A DNA stretch of 64,000 nt from Chryseobacterium tructae (GCF_030409875.1 NZ_JAUFQR010000001.1:558001-622000); one strand, 5' to 3'. Positions 54,323 through 63,586 are shown, counted from the first letter of the stretch. The notes: generated by a model from the letters alone, not told the origin. Translations and numbers: made by a program.

Positions 54323-54993
54323 TTTTGATTTTCTTTCTCGTTAATTTTGAATGTAACTGTTTTTCTGTAGGAAATAATATCATCGATATCTAAAGCTTTT
54401 TTAGGATAAGCAAATCCATTTTTAATTTTGAAATAAGGAGAAGGATAATACATCTTCTGACATATTTTATCACAACTCCCCAATGCTATTTTTATTATAT
54501 CATCTTTGTTGATATCTATTGTTTTAAATTTTTTCTCATCATGAGATGGCTTTATTATTCCCAGCCACTTTCCGTTGACTTTATAAACCGGATCATAGAT
54601 ATATTTCTGATGGAAAAAATCACCGTTTTTATTTTTAGAAATGTACAGGATTACATTTTCATATTCTTCAAAACCCGGGCGACCATAATGATCATAGGCA
54701 TTGAACTCAACAGTTTCTTTAGGAAGTCGGTTTATTAGATTTTTCATCACAGAATATTTGCAATGAAATGCATTATCCATTACATATGAGTGGTGTATAA
54801 CAGTGAGCGTATCTCCTGTTTCCGGATCTACTTCTTTTGTTCTTCTTTTTTCCTGTTTTGTATTAGGATTAAATTCTTCAACGCTAATTTTTTTACCAAT
54901 GAAAATATATAAATTTTCACTTTCCTTTATTTCCTGAGAAAAACTGAAAGCTGATATCATAATAAAAGCAGATAAAAGAATTTTAGTAAACAT
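54319..54993 (-). CDS. Secreted hypothetical protein upstream of the serine hydrolase
   Basis: A 224-residue exported protein with a signal peptide (about 1-19, SFSQ). No family recognised; it is beta-rich with a possible cysteine pair (GSCDKICQ, about 172-179). It overlaps the serine hydrolase start by four bases and is co-oriented, so the two are likely co-expressed. It may be a partner or modulator of that enzyme, but this is only from position. Confidence 0.7.
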   Translation of the reverse strand: MFTKILLSAFIMISAFSFSQEIKESENLYIFIGKKISVEEFNPNTKQEKRRTKEVDPETGDTLTVIHHSYVMDNAFHCKYSVMKNLINRLPKETVEFNAYDHYGRPGFEEYENVILYISKNKNGDFFHQKYIYDPVYKVNGKWLGIIKPSHDEKKFKTIDINKDDIIKIALGSCDKICQKMYYPSPYFKIKNGFAYPKKALDIDDIISYRKTVTFKINEKENQK

Positions 54994-55109
54994 ACGAGAT
55001 AATATTTATATAGATTTTATCATTTTTTTTCTGATGAAAAGAATACTAAATAATCCGATCATCCACCATGGTTGAGACTTAAAAAGTATATATAAAAGAT
55101 TAAGTCTGT

Positions 55110-55880
55110 CTACCATTTAAGAGGTTCAAAAGGAATTTTATTTTCAAGGCTTAATTTATTTTTTAATTTTTCAGCATAGGTATGCGCAAATTTTTCTTTT
55201 TCACTTTTGGGAAGACTGAAATAGAGATCCATTCTTTTTTCTTTTTCATCATCATCTTCGCTTTCGTGTCCGGGACGTTCTACAACTTCTAAATAATGAA
55301 CATAATGCCCAAATTCATGAGGCAAAGTTCTGTAGAGCTGTGTGTTCCTTACCAACTCAGGCTTAAACTCAGCTGTGAATTTTTTTTTGGTTTCGGTAAA
55401 AATATGTCCGTCAGTCTTTAATCTTTCAAATTCCTGTTGATCTTCAATGCTTTGCTTTTTAGGCCAGGATAACTGTCTTTCCAGATCAATGGCATCTAAA
55501 ATAATAGCCGGATAATATTCATCTTCAAATTCGTAGCTATAAATGAGTCTTCCCCAGACAGGTGAAAGGATTTCTTCTTTTCGTTTTGGCTGTCTGAGAA
55601 TAATAAATTTCAATTCACCATAATCTTCGGAAGGAATCTGTTCAATAATTTTCTGAATATCATCAATAGAGCAGGAATGAATAGAATGTTTCCGGGTTTC
55701 CTCAACAATAAATAAAAATTCATGGTTGTTGATCACCCGTATTTCTTTTTTAGAATGGGTAAGCCGTTCGTAAAATGATTGTAGAGTTCCATAAGGTGAA
55801 GAAATTTTTAGCTTGTTATTCTGGCTGTAACCTTGATTTTCAGTTCCGATGTTTTTATTTCTTCTGGTAGGATTGTACAT
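55110..55880 (-). CDS. Hypothetical protein with HEFGH zinc-peptidase motif
   Basis: A 256-residue protein with no signal peptide or membrane helix. The motif H188-E-F-G-H192 (in RTLPHEFGHYVHYLE) is the HExxH of zinc metallopeptidases; a further His195 follows, and the third ligand is not clear. The N-terminal 30 residues are polar and basic. It may be a cytosolic peptidase, or a toxin-type metallopeptidase domain without a delivery domain in view. It is the second HExxH gene of the region but not similar to the lipoprotein at 47382. Confidence 0.7.
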   Translation of the reverse strand: MYNPTRRNKNIGTENQGYSQNNKLKISSPYGTLQSFYERLTHSKKEIRVINNHEFLFIVEETRKHSIHSCSIDDIQKIIEQIPSEDYGELKFIILRQPKRKEEILSPVWGRLIYSYEFEDEYYPAIILDAIDLERQLSWPKKQSIEDQQEFERLKTDGHIFTETKKKFTAEFKPELVRNTQLYRTLPHEFGHYVHYLEVVERPGHESEDDDEKEKRMDLYFSLPKSEKEKFAHTYAEKLKNKLSLENKIPFEPLKW

Positions 55881-55923
55881 TTTAATAGTTATTTCGTCAA
55901 TAAAAGTAAGTGAGGTTTAACTT

Positions 55924-56433
55924 CTAATACCACACTTTTTTTATTTTATCAGTAATTTCATCGGCTTCTTTTTCCGTAATCCAATCTACAATTCTTGTTT
56001 CTCCATTTCTGTCTGCCAATACAACAGAAGAGGTAGCACCTATCCATGAAAAATGATAGCGGACTCCGAATTTGTATTTTTCCATTCTAAGATCTATCGT
56101 TTTAATTTTTGTAATTTCTTGTTTATCAAATGTTTTTGGTTTTGTGAATAATTTATTTTTATACGTTATCGTGATAGAATCAGGTTCAATATTGAGAATC
56201 ACTTTTCCAAAGGTATTCCATAGCCATACATAAAAGAATAGGATAAAAAATGCTATAAAGGGAATCACGTTTAAGATATAGCTCAATGCCGAAAGGAGAT
56301 ACGTTTTTTCTGCTGATCCCAAAGGAATTACAATTAAAATAATAAAAAGGAGTATAATTAAGGCTAAGGTTGTAATAAAGGTTACCAACCAATTAGTTCT
56401 GTTTTTTACTTTAATGATCGCAGACATTTCCAT
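55924..56433 (-). CDS. Membrane protein, unknown (PH-like domain possible)
   Basis: A 169-residue protein with two membrane helices (about 15-37 and 49-72) and a C-terminal cytosolic beta-rich part (about 75-169; ITITYKNKLFTKPKTFDKQEITKIKTI, in part) that looks like a bacterial PH-type fold. The layout, two helices then PH-like strands, is common in small Bacteroidota membrane proteins. No recognised family and no operon partner. Confidence 0.65.
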   Translation of the reverse strand: MEMSAIIKVKNRTNWLVTFITTLALIILLFIILIVIPLGSAEKTYLLSALSYILNVIPFIAFFILFFYVWLWNTFGKVILNIEPDSITITYKNKLFTKPKTFDKQEITKIKTIDLRMEKYKFGVRYHFSWIGATSSVVLADRNGETRIVDWITEKEADEITDKIKKVWY

Positions 56434-56506
56434 GAAGAATTACAGTTATTTCCTAAATGCTTTTTCATGAACAATTGGATTCATGGTTATTAACACAAAA
56501 GCGAGG

Positions 56507-57286
56507 CTATATTTTTTCAAAATATTTTCCTGTAAACTGGTATCGGATCTTTTTAGCGGTAACCTTAGAATCTGCCTGAATTAAAGGGAAACTGATAATT
56601 TTATTTTTAGGATCATATTGAATCTCGTAATCTCTGCCTTCATAATTTCTGTTGGCTGAAGCGGTAAGGTCTACCTCATATCCCAGTTGGTTTTTTATTC
56701 CACTTTGTGTTTTGATGAGTTGAGCCTTGTCATTCAATTGCCCATTGTCAATAGAAAAAACTTTCACATAATGATAGCTCATTCCCGAGCTCAGGATGGC
56801 TTTGTTTTGAGTAAGATAATATTTTTTGTTTTCCGAAATAATATCATTGATCTGATAGCAATAAGATCCCGGATCTCCTTCACTATCATGCTCTACTGCT
56901 TTGGAGTATGTTTTTCGGTCAGATTCATACTGAAAAACATTCTTAAAAAAATGCATGGTCCCTCCAGTCCAGGTATCCCATGAATAAATCCGGAATTTAC
57001 CGTCTTCTGAAGTGGTCATTACCAATCCGTTTTTTTCAAGAGATTTGAAATCATGGCTTATGGTTTGAGGATGAGAAGAAGTGTATCGAACTAATAGCTT
57101 TTCAAATTTTGTATTGGCAGTAGCTAAAGAGTCATAAGAATTTTTATGATCCCTGCCTTCTGAAGACCAATAATTAATTTTTTGAAAGGTTTCATTAAGC
57201 TGTTGCTCAATAGCGGATATGTTTTGCCCAAACAAAAAATGAGCGATGAATATTCCTGTAAACCCAAGTATTTTCTTTGTTTTCAT
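56507..57286 (-). CDS. Secreted hypothetical protein
   Basis: A 259-residue exported protein with a signal peptide (about 1-20, FLFGQ). Its N-terminal part (about 22-70) is helical and the rest is beta-rich with aromatic strands such as DGKFRIYSWDTWTGGTMHFF (about 96-115). No catalytic motif or known domain is recognised. It stands alone in a region of similar secreted orphans. Confidence 0.7.
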   Translation of the reverse strand: MKTKKILGFTGIFIAHFLFGQNISAIEQQLNETFQKINYWSSEGRDHKNSYDSLATANTKFEKLLVRYTSSHPQTISHDFKSLEKNGLVMTTSEDGKFRIYSWDTWTGGTMHFFKNVFQYESDRKTYSKAVEHDSEGDPGSYCYQINDIISENKKYYLTQNKAILSSGMSYHYVKVFSIDNGQLNDKAQLIKTQSGIKNQLGYEVDLTASANRNYEGRDYEIQYDPKNKIISFPLIQADSKVTAKKIRYQFTGKYFEKI

Positions 57287-57418
57287 GGTATTAAATTTTG
57301 TTGGTTATGAAAATAATAGATTTTCAAAAAGTTAAGTGAACTTCTTATACAAAAGCTTTTACACTCCAATATAACTTAAGTGTTTAAAACTTTTGGCTAA
57401 AAAATTAAGTCTCAAGTG

Positions 57419-57793
57419 TTATTTTTTACATTTTAACTGAAATACATTTCCTTCAGGATCTGTTCCGTCACACAACCAGAAATCGTAGTTTTCAAAAGTT
57501 TTAATGGCTCTCATCTCAACTTTTTTTGACAACAATTCATTTCTTGCGGATTCAATATCTGTAGCTACTTCAAAAACGAGTTTGGTATTGTTATCGAATT
57601 GGTAACCAGTCTCTATTTTTTCAAGATATTGATCACCAATTTTATGAAGTCCTATGTTAACTGCTCCTGCGTTCATCAAAACCCAAATAGAATCTTCTTC
57701 AATTACTTTTAAATTAAAATTTTCAACATAAAAATTCTTAAGTAAAGTGATATTTTGTACATACAGGATGATAGAGTCTAATTTGATGTTCAT
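57419..57793 (-). CDS. Glyoxalase/VOC family protein
   Basis: A 124-residue single-domain VOC (vicinal oxygen chelate) protein. The pattern LDSIILYVQNITLLKNFYVENF at the N-terminus and the C-terminal FWLCDGTDPEGNVFQLKCKK with the DPEGN motif are typical. It is likely a small metal-binding or ligand-binding protein, for example an antibiotic-resistance or glyoxalase-like role, but no substrate is identified. It ends 9 bases before the reductase-type gene start in map order and may share its transcript. Confidence 0.88.
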   Translation of the reverse strand: MNIKLDSIILYVQNITLLKNFYVENFNLKVIEEDSIWVLMNAGAVNIGLHKIGDQYLEKIETGYQFDNNTKLVFEVATDIESARNELLSKKVEMRAIKTFENYDFWLCDGTDPEGNVFQLKCKK

Positions 57794-57802
57794 GGTGAGA
57801 TG

Positions 57803-58342
57803 TTATGGATGATAAATAAGTTGTACAACACCGGATTTAAAAACATTGGTTTCAATAAGTTTTAAATTTAATCTTTCTTTCAAATCTTCAAAAAGAGGCT
57901 TTCCGCTTCCTAAAGCAACAGGATGCACAGATATTCTGTAAACATCAATCAGGTTATTTTGAATGAACGTTTTAATAAGGCTAGCACCACCATATAGCCA
58001 AATATCTTTTCCACCTTGTCTTTTTATTTCTAAAACCTGTTCCACAAGATCGGAATGAATGAATGTTGCTTTTTCATCTTCCCTGTTTTGGCTTGAGAAG
58101 ACAAATTTATTTTTTGAGTGAATGGTTTTCCAGAATTCCAGCTCTTCCGGCGCTGTATTTTCATCAGGCTGATAATTTCCCCATGCATCATAGCTTACCC
58201 GTCCATAAAAAATAGTGTCAATATTGGAGATAAAGCCCTCAAAATCCATGTCATCATCCATAATGCACCAATCGATTTCTCCGTTGGGGCCTTCAATAAA
58301 TCCATCTAATGTCGTTGCTAAATCCAGGATAATTTTTTTCAT
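57803..58342 (-). CDS. Dihydrofolate reductase family protein (RibD C-terminal-like)
   Basis: A 179-residue cytosolic oxidoreductase with the DHFR/RibD-C fold. The start MKKIILDLATTLDGFIEGPNGEIDW is typical, as are the nucleotide segment IDTIFYGRVSYD (about 43-54) and the GGASLIKTFIQNNLID segment (about 117-132). It is close to YyaP/YwjB-like proteins rather than true folate DHFR. The substrate is unknown. It may share a transcript with the VOC gene. Confidence 0.9.
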   Translation of the reverse strand: MKKIILDLATTLDGFIEGPNGEIDWCIMDDDMDFEGFISNIDTIFYGRVSYDAWGNYQPDENTAPEELEFWKTIHSKNKFVFSSQNREDEKATFIHSDLVEQVLEIKRQGGKDIWLYGGASLIKTFIQNNLIDVYRISVHPVALGSGKPLFEDLKERLNLKLIETNVFKSGVVQLIYHP

Positions 58343-58441
58343 GATAAGAATGAATGGTAAATAGGTATTAATATTTTTTCTAATAACAATGAAAGATAAG
58401 TATAATTTATTTTTCTAGAAAATCTTGGCAAACCAGCATCT

Positions 58442-59155
58442 TTATTGATTTTCTGTAACGCCTATCATCACTCCGAAATCTCCATCCGTCTGCATCCAGT
58501 TTTTTTCCGGAAGATACATTCTGGAAACATAGCCATCAAGATACAGTGCCTTTTTGCAGCCCAGTTCTTTAAAAAGCTGAGCAAAGCTATAGAAATTTAC
58601 CTCTTTTTTAGACATCGCAAAAACAAGGTCTCCATTTTCCAGAATGCCAACACCATTCCTGATATTCAGGTTTTTAGAATCTTTTTGAAAGAGGGAATTT
58701 ATTTTTCCATCAATTAAGAGCATAGGGCCGGATTGGGTGGCGTATTTGATTGATGTATTGTATTTATATTTTTTTGTTTCAGAAATTTCCGACTGATTGT
58801 TTTGGGTTAAATAAAAAATTCCATTAGGCTGAAGGTAGAAATTTCCGGAACCTTTTAATGTGTCTATGGGGTTCAGAATTTTGAAATTTTCAATATATAA
58901 TCCTTTTGGTGTATTATTAGGGTCAAACATTCCTCCGTTCATGGCGAAAATTAATTTTTCATTGTTAGATTCCACTTCATTTTTGAGACTGCCAAGACTT
59001 TTCAGGATTTCATCATTACTGTTTTTCCAAAATAATCTTACGGTTTGCTTTTTAGGATTTACCTGATAGATGACAAAGTTACTTTTGTCCTGAATCTTTT
59101 CGCTGCAGGAGATCATGAGAAAGAGTAGAGGTATGAGAAAAGATTGTATCGTCAT
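58442..59155 (-). CDS. Phosphodiester glycosidase family lipoprotein (NAGPA-type)
   Basis: A 237-residue lipoprotein; the start at 59155 gives MTIQSFLIPLLFLMISC with a lipobox Cys17, while an in-frame ATG at 59212 would add a poor N-terminus. The NAGPA-type core shows FAMNGGMFDPNNTPKGLYIE, ATQSGPMLLIDGKI and ALYLDGYVSRMY, all hallmark blocks of the phosphodiester glycosidase family. It should remove or act on phosphodiester-linked sugars outside the cytoplasm. No partner gene is recognised. Confidence 0.88.
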   Translation of the reverse strand: MTIQSFLIPLLFLMISCSEKIQDKSNFVIYQVNPKKQTVRLFWKNSNDEILKSLGSLKNEVESNNEKLIFAMNGGMFDPNNTPKGLYIENFKILNPIDTLKGSGNFYLQPNGIFYLTQNNQSEISETKKYKYNTSIKYATQSGPMLLIDGKINSLFQKDSKNLNIRNGVGILENGDLVFAMSKKEVNFYSFAQLFKELGCKKALYLDGYVSRMYLPEKNWMQTDGDFGVMIGVTENQ

Positions 59156-59221
59156 ATAAATTTTCTGTGGGGTTTCAAAATAAGATTGAGAAAGCTTTTC
59201 TACTTTTTTCACGGATCAGTA

Positions 59222-59448
59222 TCAAAAGTTGGAGATAATATTGTTTGTATTGATGGAATTTGACGCAAAGTTTTTAACATCTTATCTCATACTCTTAAGG
59301 GAGCAAAGAATGGAATCAATTTCATTGATTCTTTCTAAGCGAATGCATATCAACAAAGCTTCTTCAGTACCAAATTTAAATTTTTTAGCTTCCTAAAATA
59401 AAGCCTTTGAATTATTTTTCTTTGCGATTAAAAATAATCTTTTTCTTC
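59222..59448. repeat. Possible dispersed intergenic repeat with hairpin
   Basis: The 346-base spacer between 59156 and 59501 has no gene. It contains a perfect hairpin GAATCAAT-ttc-ATTGATTC (59313-59331) within text of type gacgcaaag...gcaaagaatgg...ctaagcgaatgc, which looks like a degenerate copy of an intergenic repeat family. The family link is from general impression only and needs a genome-wide search. Confidence 0.35.
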
Positions 59449-59501
59449 GGCAAAAAAGTATAGATTTTGTACTGATCCCCAAGTTTTGCGAATGGTCCCT
59501 T

Positions 59502-60215
59502 TTACCCCTCTTTATTAATAAGCTTCCATTCTTTTTTTTGATACTGATACGTTAAAAATTCATTCTGAGCATTTGCAGAACCAAAGTTATACAAAACAGA
59601 TATTTTTACGATGTTGTCAACATGATTGCTGAATGTAAGATAAATGGAGTGGGTGTTTTTTAGTGAAAAAGGCTTTCCAATATAGGGTTGATAAAAATAT
59701 TTTTGTTTGTCAGTTCCTCCGTGAGTCGTTGATAGAATGTATTGATAAACTTCCTTATTGGGAATTCCCATTTTTTCATTGATGAAATAGACGGTGTTGT
59801 TCACTTCACCTCTCAATCGTTTGAAAATAATATTTTTATGAGTAATATCTCCCAATTGCTTAATTGTTTGGATATCCCAAAAATCATTTTCCCTATAATT
59901 AGGGTTGGTGATATTCAGATTATGATGGCATTCTTTCATGTAGTCAAAAACACAGCCTCCGGTAGTATTGATGATTCCAGTCATGATAATGATCAGGTTA
60001 TCGGAAGGAATGTTATTCAGGTTAATATCTTTTAAGACAAGTTTACTTAATGTGCTGTAATCAATGTTATTTTTTTCTGCAGTGAGTTGATCATAGTATA
60101 TTTTCCCTTCTTTATAAAATTCGGTACAGTCGGGGATACCCAATGTATCTTTTGGCTTTCTTTGTGCAGAAGAGAAGATACTGATCAATAAAAATAAGAA
60201 GGTAAGGGTTTTCAT
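59502..60215 (-). CDS. Secreted hypothetical protein
   Basis: A 237-residue exported protein with a signal peptide (about 1-17, FSSAQ). Its two cysteines (Cys29 and one at about 94 in GGCVFDYMKECHHN, plus a nearby one) could form a disulfide. It is mixed alpha/beta with no motif that defines a family. It ends just before a gene-free gap and starts about 26 bases after the NTR-like gene's stop in map order. No function is assigned. Confidence 0.7.
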   Translation of the reverse strand: MKTLTFLFLLISIFSSAQRKPKDTLGIPDCTEFYKEGKIYYDQLTAEKNNIDYSTLSKLVLKDINLNNIPSDNLIIIMTGIINTTGGCVFDYMKECHHNLNITNPNYRENDFWDIQTIKQLGDITHKNIIFKRLRGEVNNTVYFINEKMGIPNKEVYQYILSTTHGGTDKQKYFYQPYIGKPFSLKNTHSIYLTFSNHVDNIVKISVLYNFGSANAQNEFLTYQYQKKEWKLINKEG

Positions 60216-60240
60216 AGGTGCCCGGAAATTGTTAATCTAC

Positions 60241-60897
60241 TTATTTTTTCAATAGGTTTACTTTTCTGCGAAGAAGCAAAATAATCATTAAAAATATAAG
60301 AACGACAATGATTGAAAAAAAGGCAGTCATTTTTAAACTTTTATTTTCACTGCGGATGTCAGAAAGTTCTTTCAGATGCCTTCCTATCATATTTTCAGTT
60401 ACATTAATATCTTCATCAATAAGATCAACTGTTACTGTTGTTGGCCTTGGTGTTTTTAATTCAGTGAGGTAATCATGACTTAGTTGTTGCAATTCTTTTA
60501 ATTCTTGTGGTGTGACCTGATCCAGTCTTTTTTGTACCAGGCAATGATCAGAATAGAGGAATCCGGTATCTTTACGAATGTAGGCGAATACCAAATATTT
60601 CCCTTTTTCGGAGAACAAAACATCACATGATTGAAGCTGAGAATGAAAAAGAGTAGCATTCTCATTATAGAAATTTTCATAAAAATCAGGTTTATATACC
60701 TTGCTGATTTTTACTTTACTCAATGTATTCTTGGACGTTTTATATCCATTCGGAACTTCTGAAACATCATAAACCTCACCGATAAAAACAAGAGTGGCAC
60801 TATTAAAAGACTCTTTTATAGTAGGCTCATAGGCACATTTACAGGCCAAAATATGTAACGGAAGAAAAAAAGAAAGCAGGAGAAGTGTATATTTCAT
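60241..60897 (-). CDS. NTR/TIMP-like secreted protein with C-terminal membrane helix
   Basis: A 218-residue protein. The ATG at 60897 gives a clean signal (MKYTLLLLSFFLPLHILA) followed at once by C-K-C, the CxC start of NTR/TIMP-like domains; an in-frame ATG at 60921 would overlap the phosphoesterase gene and is rejected. The domain covers about 19-135 with more Cys (SCDVLF, HCLVQK). A coiled-coil-like linker (about 165-185) and a membrane helix (about 191-210) ending in basic residues follow. Ligand unknown. Confidence 0.78.
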   Translation of the reverse strand: MKYTLLLLSFFLPLHILACKCAYEPTIKESFNSATLVFIGEVYDVSEVPNGYKTSKNTLSKVKISKVYKPDFYENFYNENATLFHSQLQSCDVLFSEKGKYLVFAYIRKDTGFLYSDHCLVQKRLDQVTPQELKELQQLSHDYLTELKTPRPTTVTVDLIDEDINVTENMIGRHLKELSDIRSENKSLKMTAFFSIIVVLIFLMIILLLRRKVNLLKK

Positions 60898-60910
60898 TAC
60901 ATTTTTTGGT

Positions 60911-61918
60911 TTACTGAGCATTTTTAAGCCCCATTTGCATATCCATAACCTTTTGTGGAGTATCTATGTGCTTTTCCAGGTCTTTTACTTCTAAACGGTT
61001 GGTTCTGCTTTTATACATAAACCCTTTGAAAAAATATTTTTCAACTTCAAGAGGGAATGTATCCGGATTTTTTTCCATTACAGAGCGGGTAAGATCATCA
61101 ATCATTGTTTTTATTTCCTTCAACGAGTTTTGTAGTTGATCCTTCCATTCCTGTAAATCACTCAGAAAACCAACGATTTCCTCCTCTTTAATGTAGGCAA
61201 GCTTTGCAAGTTGCTTATCAATTTCCATGAAGGTCATTTCGTTCCAGTTTTTATTTTTTAACACTGGAATTTGCCATTTTTTCTGCTCTTCAACCCAATA
61301 ATCTTTTGGGGTTTTTACCTGATGAATCTGAAACGACGGAAGTTCAATCGCTGTTAAATAATTTCCATGGCAGCTTCCTGTATCGATTCCATAGGTGTTG
61401 TTTAGGATTTTGGGATGATCTCCAACTACATGATGACCGTAGATAATAGGCTTTTCACCTTTATAAAATTCATTCCAGTAGGTGTTTTCGGGATATTTTT
61501 TCTCTAAATACCGATCTCCGGATGTGGTGCCGGATAAAACTTCTTCCTTTTGTTCTTGCAGTTTTTTATCATGTTCAAAAAAAGCATGAATGATGATGGC
61601 ATCTTCTGTTTCGTAATAGTAATTCAGATTTTTTATCCAGTCAATAAATTCAGAATATTGTTCTCCGAATTGTATTTTTACAATTTCCTGAGCGTAGCTT
61701 AAAGTTCCGTTCAGATGTTTTCTTTCATGATTACCCATCAGAACGATAGAGTTCGGACGGTTTTTGAAATATTCGTAAACTTCTTTAGATTTATTGCCTC
61801 TATCAACGAGGTCTCCCAGGGAAATCAGCAGATCTTCGTCTTTTAAATTAATGTTTTTTGTCAGCGTTATGAGTTCATCATAACAACCGTGAATGTCTCC
61901 GATTACAAAGGTTCTCAT
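60911..61918 (-). CDS. Metallophosphoesterase family protein (serine/threonine phosphatase-like)
   Basis: A 335-residue calcineurin-type phosphoesterase. The dinuclear metal motifs are GDIHG (D8, H10), GDLVDRG (D36) and GNHE (N63, H64), with later His ligands in IIYGHHVVGD (about 155-164) and a C-terminal Asp/His region. The first 210 residues resemble bacterial bis(5'-nucleosyl)-tetraphosphatase or PrpA/B-type protein phosphatases. A helical C-terminal part (about 220-335) is extra and may be a regulatory domain. Cytosolic; substrate unknown. Confidence 0.88.
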   Translation of the reverse strand: MRTFVIGDIHGCYDELITLTKNINLKDEDLLISLGDLVDRGNKSKEVYEYFKNRPNSIVLMGNHERKHLNGTLSYAQEIVKIQFGEQYSEFIDWIKNLNYYYETEDAIIIHAFFEHDKKLQEQKEEVLSGTTSGDRYLEKKYPENTYWNEFYKGEKPIIYGHHVVGDHPKILNNTYGIDTGSCHGNYLTAIELPSFQIHQVKTPKDYWVEEQKKWQIPVLKNKNWNEMTFMEIDKQLAKLAYIKEEEIVGFLSDLQEWKDQLQNSLKEIKTMIDDLTRSVMEKNPDTFPLEVEKYFFKGFMYKSRTNRLEVKDLEKHIDTPQKVMDMQMGLKNAQ

Positions 61919-61926
61919 GGTTTTGT

Positions 61927-62679
61927 TTATTGTTTTGCAAATATAATATCAATATATATTCCGATGGTATTATAAGTTTTAATTCTGAATTGGTGGGGAG
62001 ATTCTATTTTATAATTTAAGCTAAAAACCATATCCTCCGAAAACAGTTCAAAAGATTCGGGTCCTAAAACATAAGGATATTGATAATTTTTTCCGTTTTT
62101 TAAATGTATTGTAAAGTTTTCCAGATCCAGATTAATATGATTGATCGAGCTGGTGGGGATATCCAGTAACTTTTCAAATTCTGTACTCTTCAGAAATTCC
62201 TGATTAATCGGATCGTTTAGATCAGCATCACTGCGAAGTTTTTTTTCCAGCTTTATGATTTTCCAGTTTCCGATAAGCTGATTTCTGTTTTTCTGAGCCT
62301 GTTCAAATTCGATGATGGTAGAATCGATATTCTCCGGCTGAAACTTTTCTTTGATAAACTTTCCGTAATATTCTTTCCCTTTTACTTCGATAGTGAGGCT
62401 GTCAATAAGCTTAATAGAATAGATATTTCCTTTAGCATCTGTAAACTGATTTTTCTGAATATCCAGGTTTTTATTAAGTACATAATTTTGCCCCCACCAT
62501 GTAGTCTGAGCAAGCAATTTTCCATTTTTAAAATATAAAAACTCACGCCAATGATTGTTGTTTTTTACTTTTATAGAGTCGGAAACCCATTCTCCATTCA
62601 GAAAAGATAGGTCAGAATTTTTTTGGAAACAGGAAATCTGAAATATGGCGATGAAAAGAATGAGTACACTGGTTTTCAT
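61927..62679 (-). CDS. Lipoprotein, unknown
   Basis: A 250-residue lipoprotein (MKTSVLILFIAIFQISC, Cys17). Its lipocalin-like pattern (LNGEWVSDSIKVKNN and later LIGNWKIIKLEKK) suggests two similar beta-rich halves (about 25-110 and 125-250), each starting with a G-x-W strand, perhaps a duplicated small barrel. No enzymatic motif is seen. It lies 8 bases before the phosphoesterase gene and may be co-transcribed with it. Confidence 0.75.
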   Translation of the reverse strand: MKTSVLILFIAIFQISCFQKNSDLSFLNGEWVSDSIKVKNNNHWREFLYFKNGKLLAQTTWWGQNYVLNKNLDIQKNQFTDAKGNIYSIKLIDSLTIEVKGKEYYGKFIKEKFQPENIDSTIIEFEQAQKNRNQLIGNWKIIKLEKKLRSDADLNDPINQEFLKSTEFEKLLDIPTSSINHINLDLENFTIHLKNGKNYQYPYVLGPESFELFSEDMVFSLNYKIESPHQFRIKTYNTIGIYIDIIFAKQ

Positions 62680-62725
62680 AGGTTATTATTTTTTTCAATG
62701 TACATCTATTTCTGTTATAAAATAA

Positions 62726-62752
62726 AAACCGTTCAAAACTTTTGAACGGTTT
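62726..62752 (-). terminator. Terminator after the small membrane protein gene at 62785
   Basis: Perfect 13-base arms with a one-base nominal loop (62726-62738 and 62740-62752; AACCGTTCAAAA type), followed on the minus strand by a T-rich tail. Confidence 0.85.
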
Positions 62753-62784
62753 AGGTATTATATTTTTAGTTCTTTTTGGGGTAT

Positions 62785-63081
62785 TTATTGAGTTTGCAGT
62801 CTTATCCAGTTTAGGATAAAAAGTAAAAGGAATATTCCTGCTATATAAAACTGTACTTTATTGACTTTTTTGGCTCCAAACTTCCAAACACAGATTCTGT
62901 CTATGATGATAATGAGAACCACAGGAATGAGTCCTAGTAATAAATAAAATCCTGCGAAACCATCTACTGCAGAAACACTGGTAAAGGCAGTATAGGAAAA
63001 AAATAATCCGATAATAAGGGATAATATCCCTAAAATAAGGAATAGAGTAATTTTACGGGTAGTTTTATGTGATGGCTGCAT
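62785..63081 (-). CDS. Small membrane protein
   Basis: A 98-residue protein with three likely membrane helices (about 9-31, 40-60, 75-93) and short basic ends. No known domain. It is 29 bases after the DUF1801-like gene on the same strand and before a terminator, so it is probably last in that transcript. Function unknown. Confidence 0.65.
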   Translation of the reverse strand: MQPSHKTTRKITLFLILGILSLIIGLFFSYTAFTSVSAVDGFAGFYLLLGLIPVVLIIIIDRICVWKFGAKKVNKVQFYIAGIFLLLFILNWIRLQTQ

Positions 63082-63110
63082 GATAGGTATTAATGAAATT
63101 CATCCTAAAA

Positions 63111-63536
63111 TTATAATTTTTGCTCATAACCGTATTGTATAGCTGCTTCAAGGATTTCAATATTGATTTCTTTGAGATTTTTAAATTTTATACAATATCC
63201 TGTTATGTTTGCTTTTCCTATTTTGTCACCAAAGGTTTTGGCTAAGTAAGTTTTATCATCAATCCCCAAAATATAAACGGAAATACCAGTGGTATTGGCA
63301 CTCATTCCTATTTGATAAAACTCCTTTGTTTTTCCATCAGCATATCGAATAGTGGATAACCCATATCCAATGTTAGGATTGGAAACTGTCTTTCCATCAC
63401 TGTTTTTACCATCCAAAAACCACAATTTAGCATCTGGCATAAGCTTTTGGATGATTCGGTGAAGTTCTCCCATATCATCAGATTTAGATTTAGGCTGGCT
63501 GTTGATGTATTCTGAAATTTGTTCTTGAATGGTCAT
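63111..63536 (-). CDS. DUF1801-like protein
   Basis: A 141-residue cytosolic protein resembling the DUF1801/YdhG family. The middle part LMPDAKLWFLDGKNSDGKTV...NIGYGLSTIRYADGKTKEFYQIGMSANTTGISVYI (about 32-91, in part) and GKANITGYCIKFKNLKEINIEIL fit that fold. Members may bind metals or anions; no activity is known. It sits between the small membrane protein and the Nudix gene on the minus strand. Confidence 0.78.
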   Translation of the reverse strand: MTIQEQISEYINSQPKSKSDDMGELHRIIQKLMPDAKLWFLDGKNSDGKTVSNPNIGYGLSTIRYADGKTKEFYQIGMSANTTGISVYILGIDDKTYLAKTFGDKIGKANITGYCIKFKNLKEINIEILEAAIQYGYEQKL

Positions 63537-63586
63537 ATCAATTTTGGTAATGAGGTCAATTTTGAAGGTGATATAATAACGAGATA

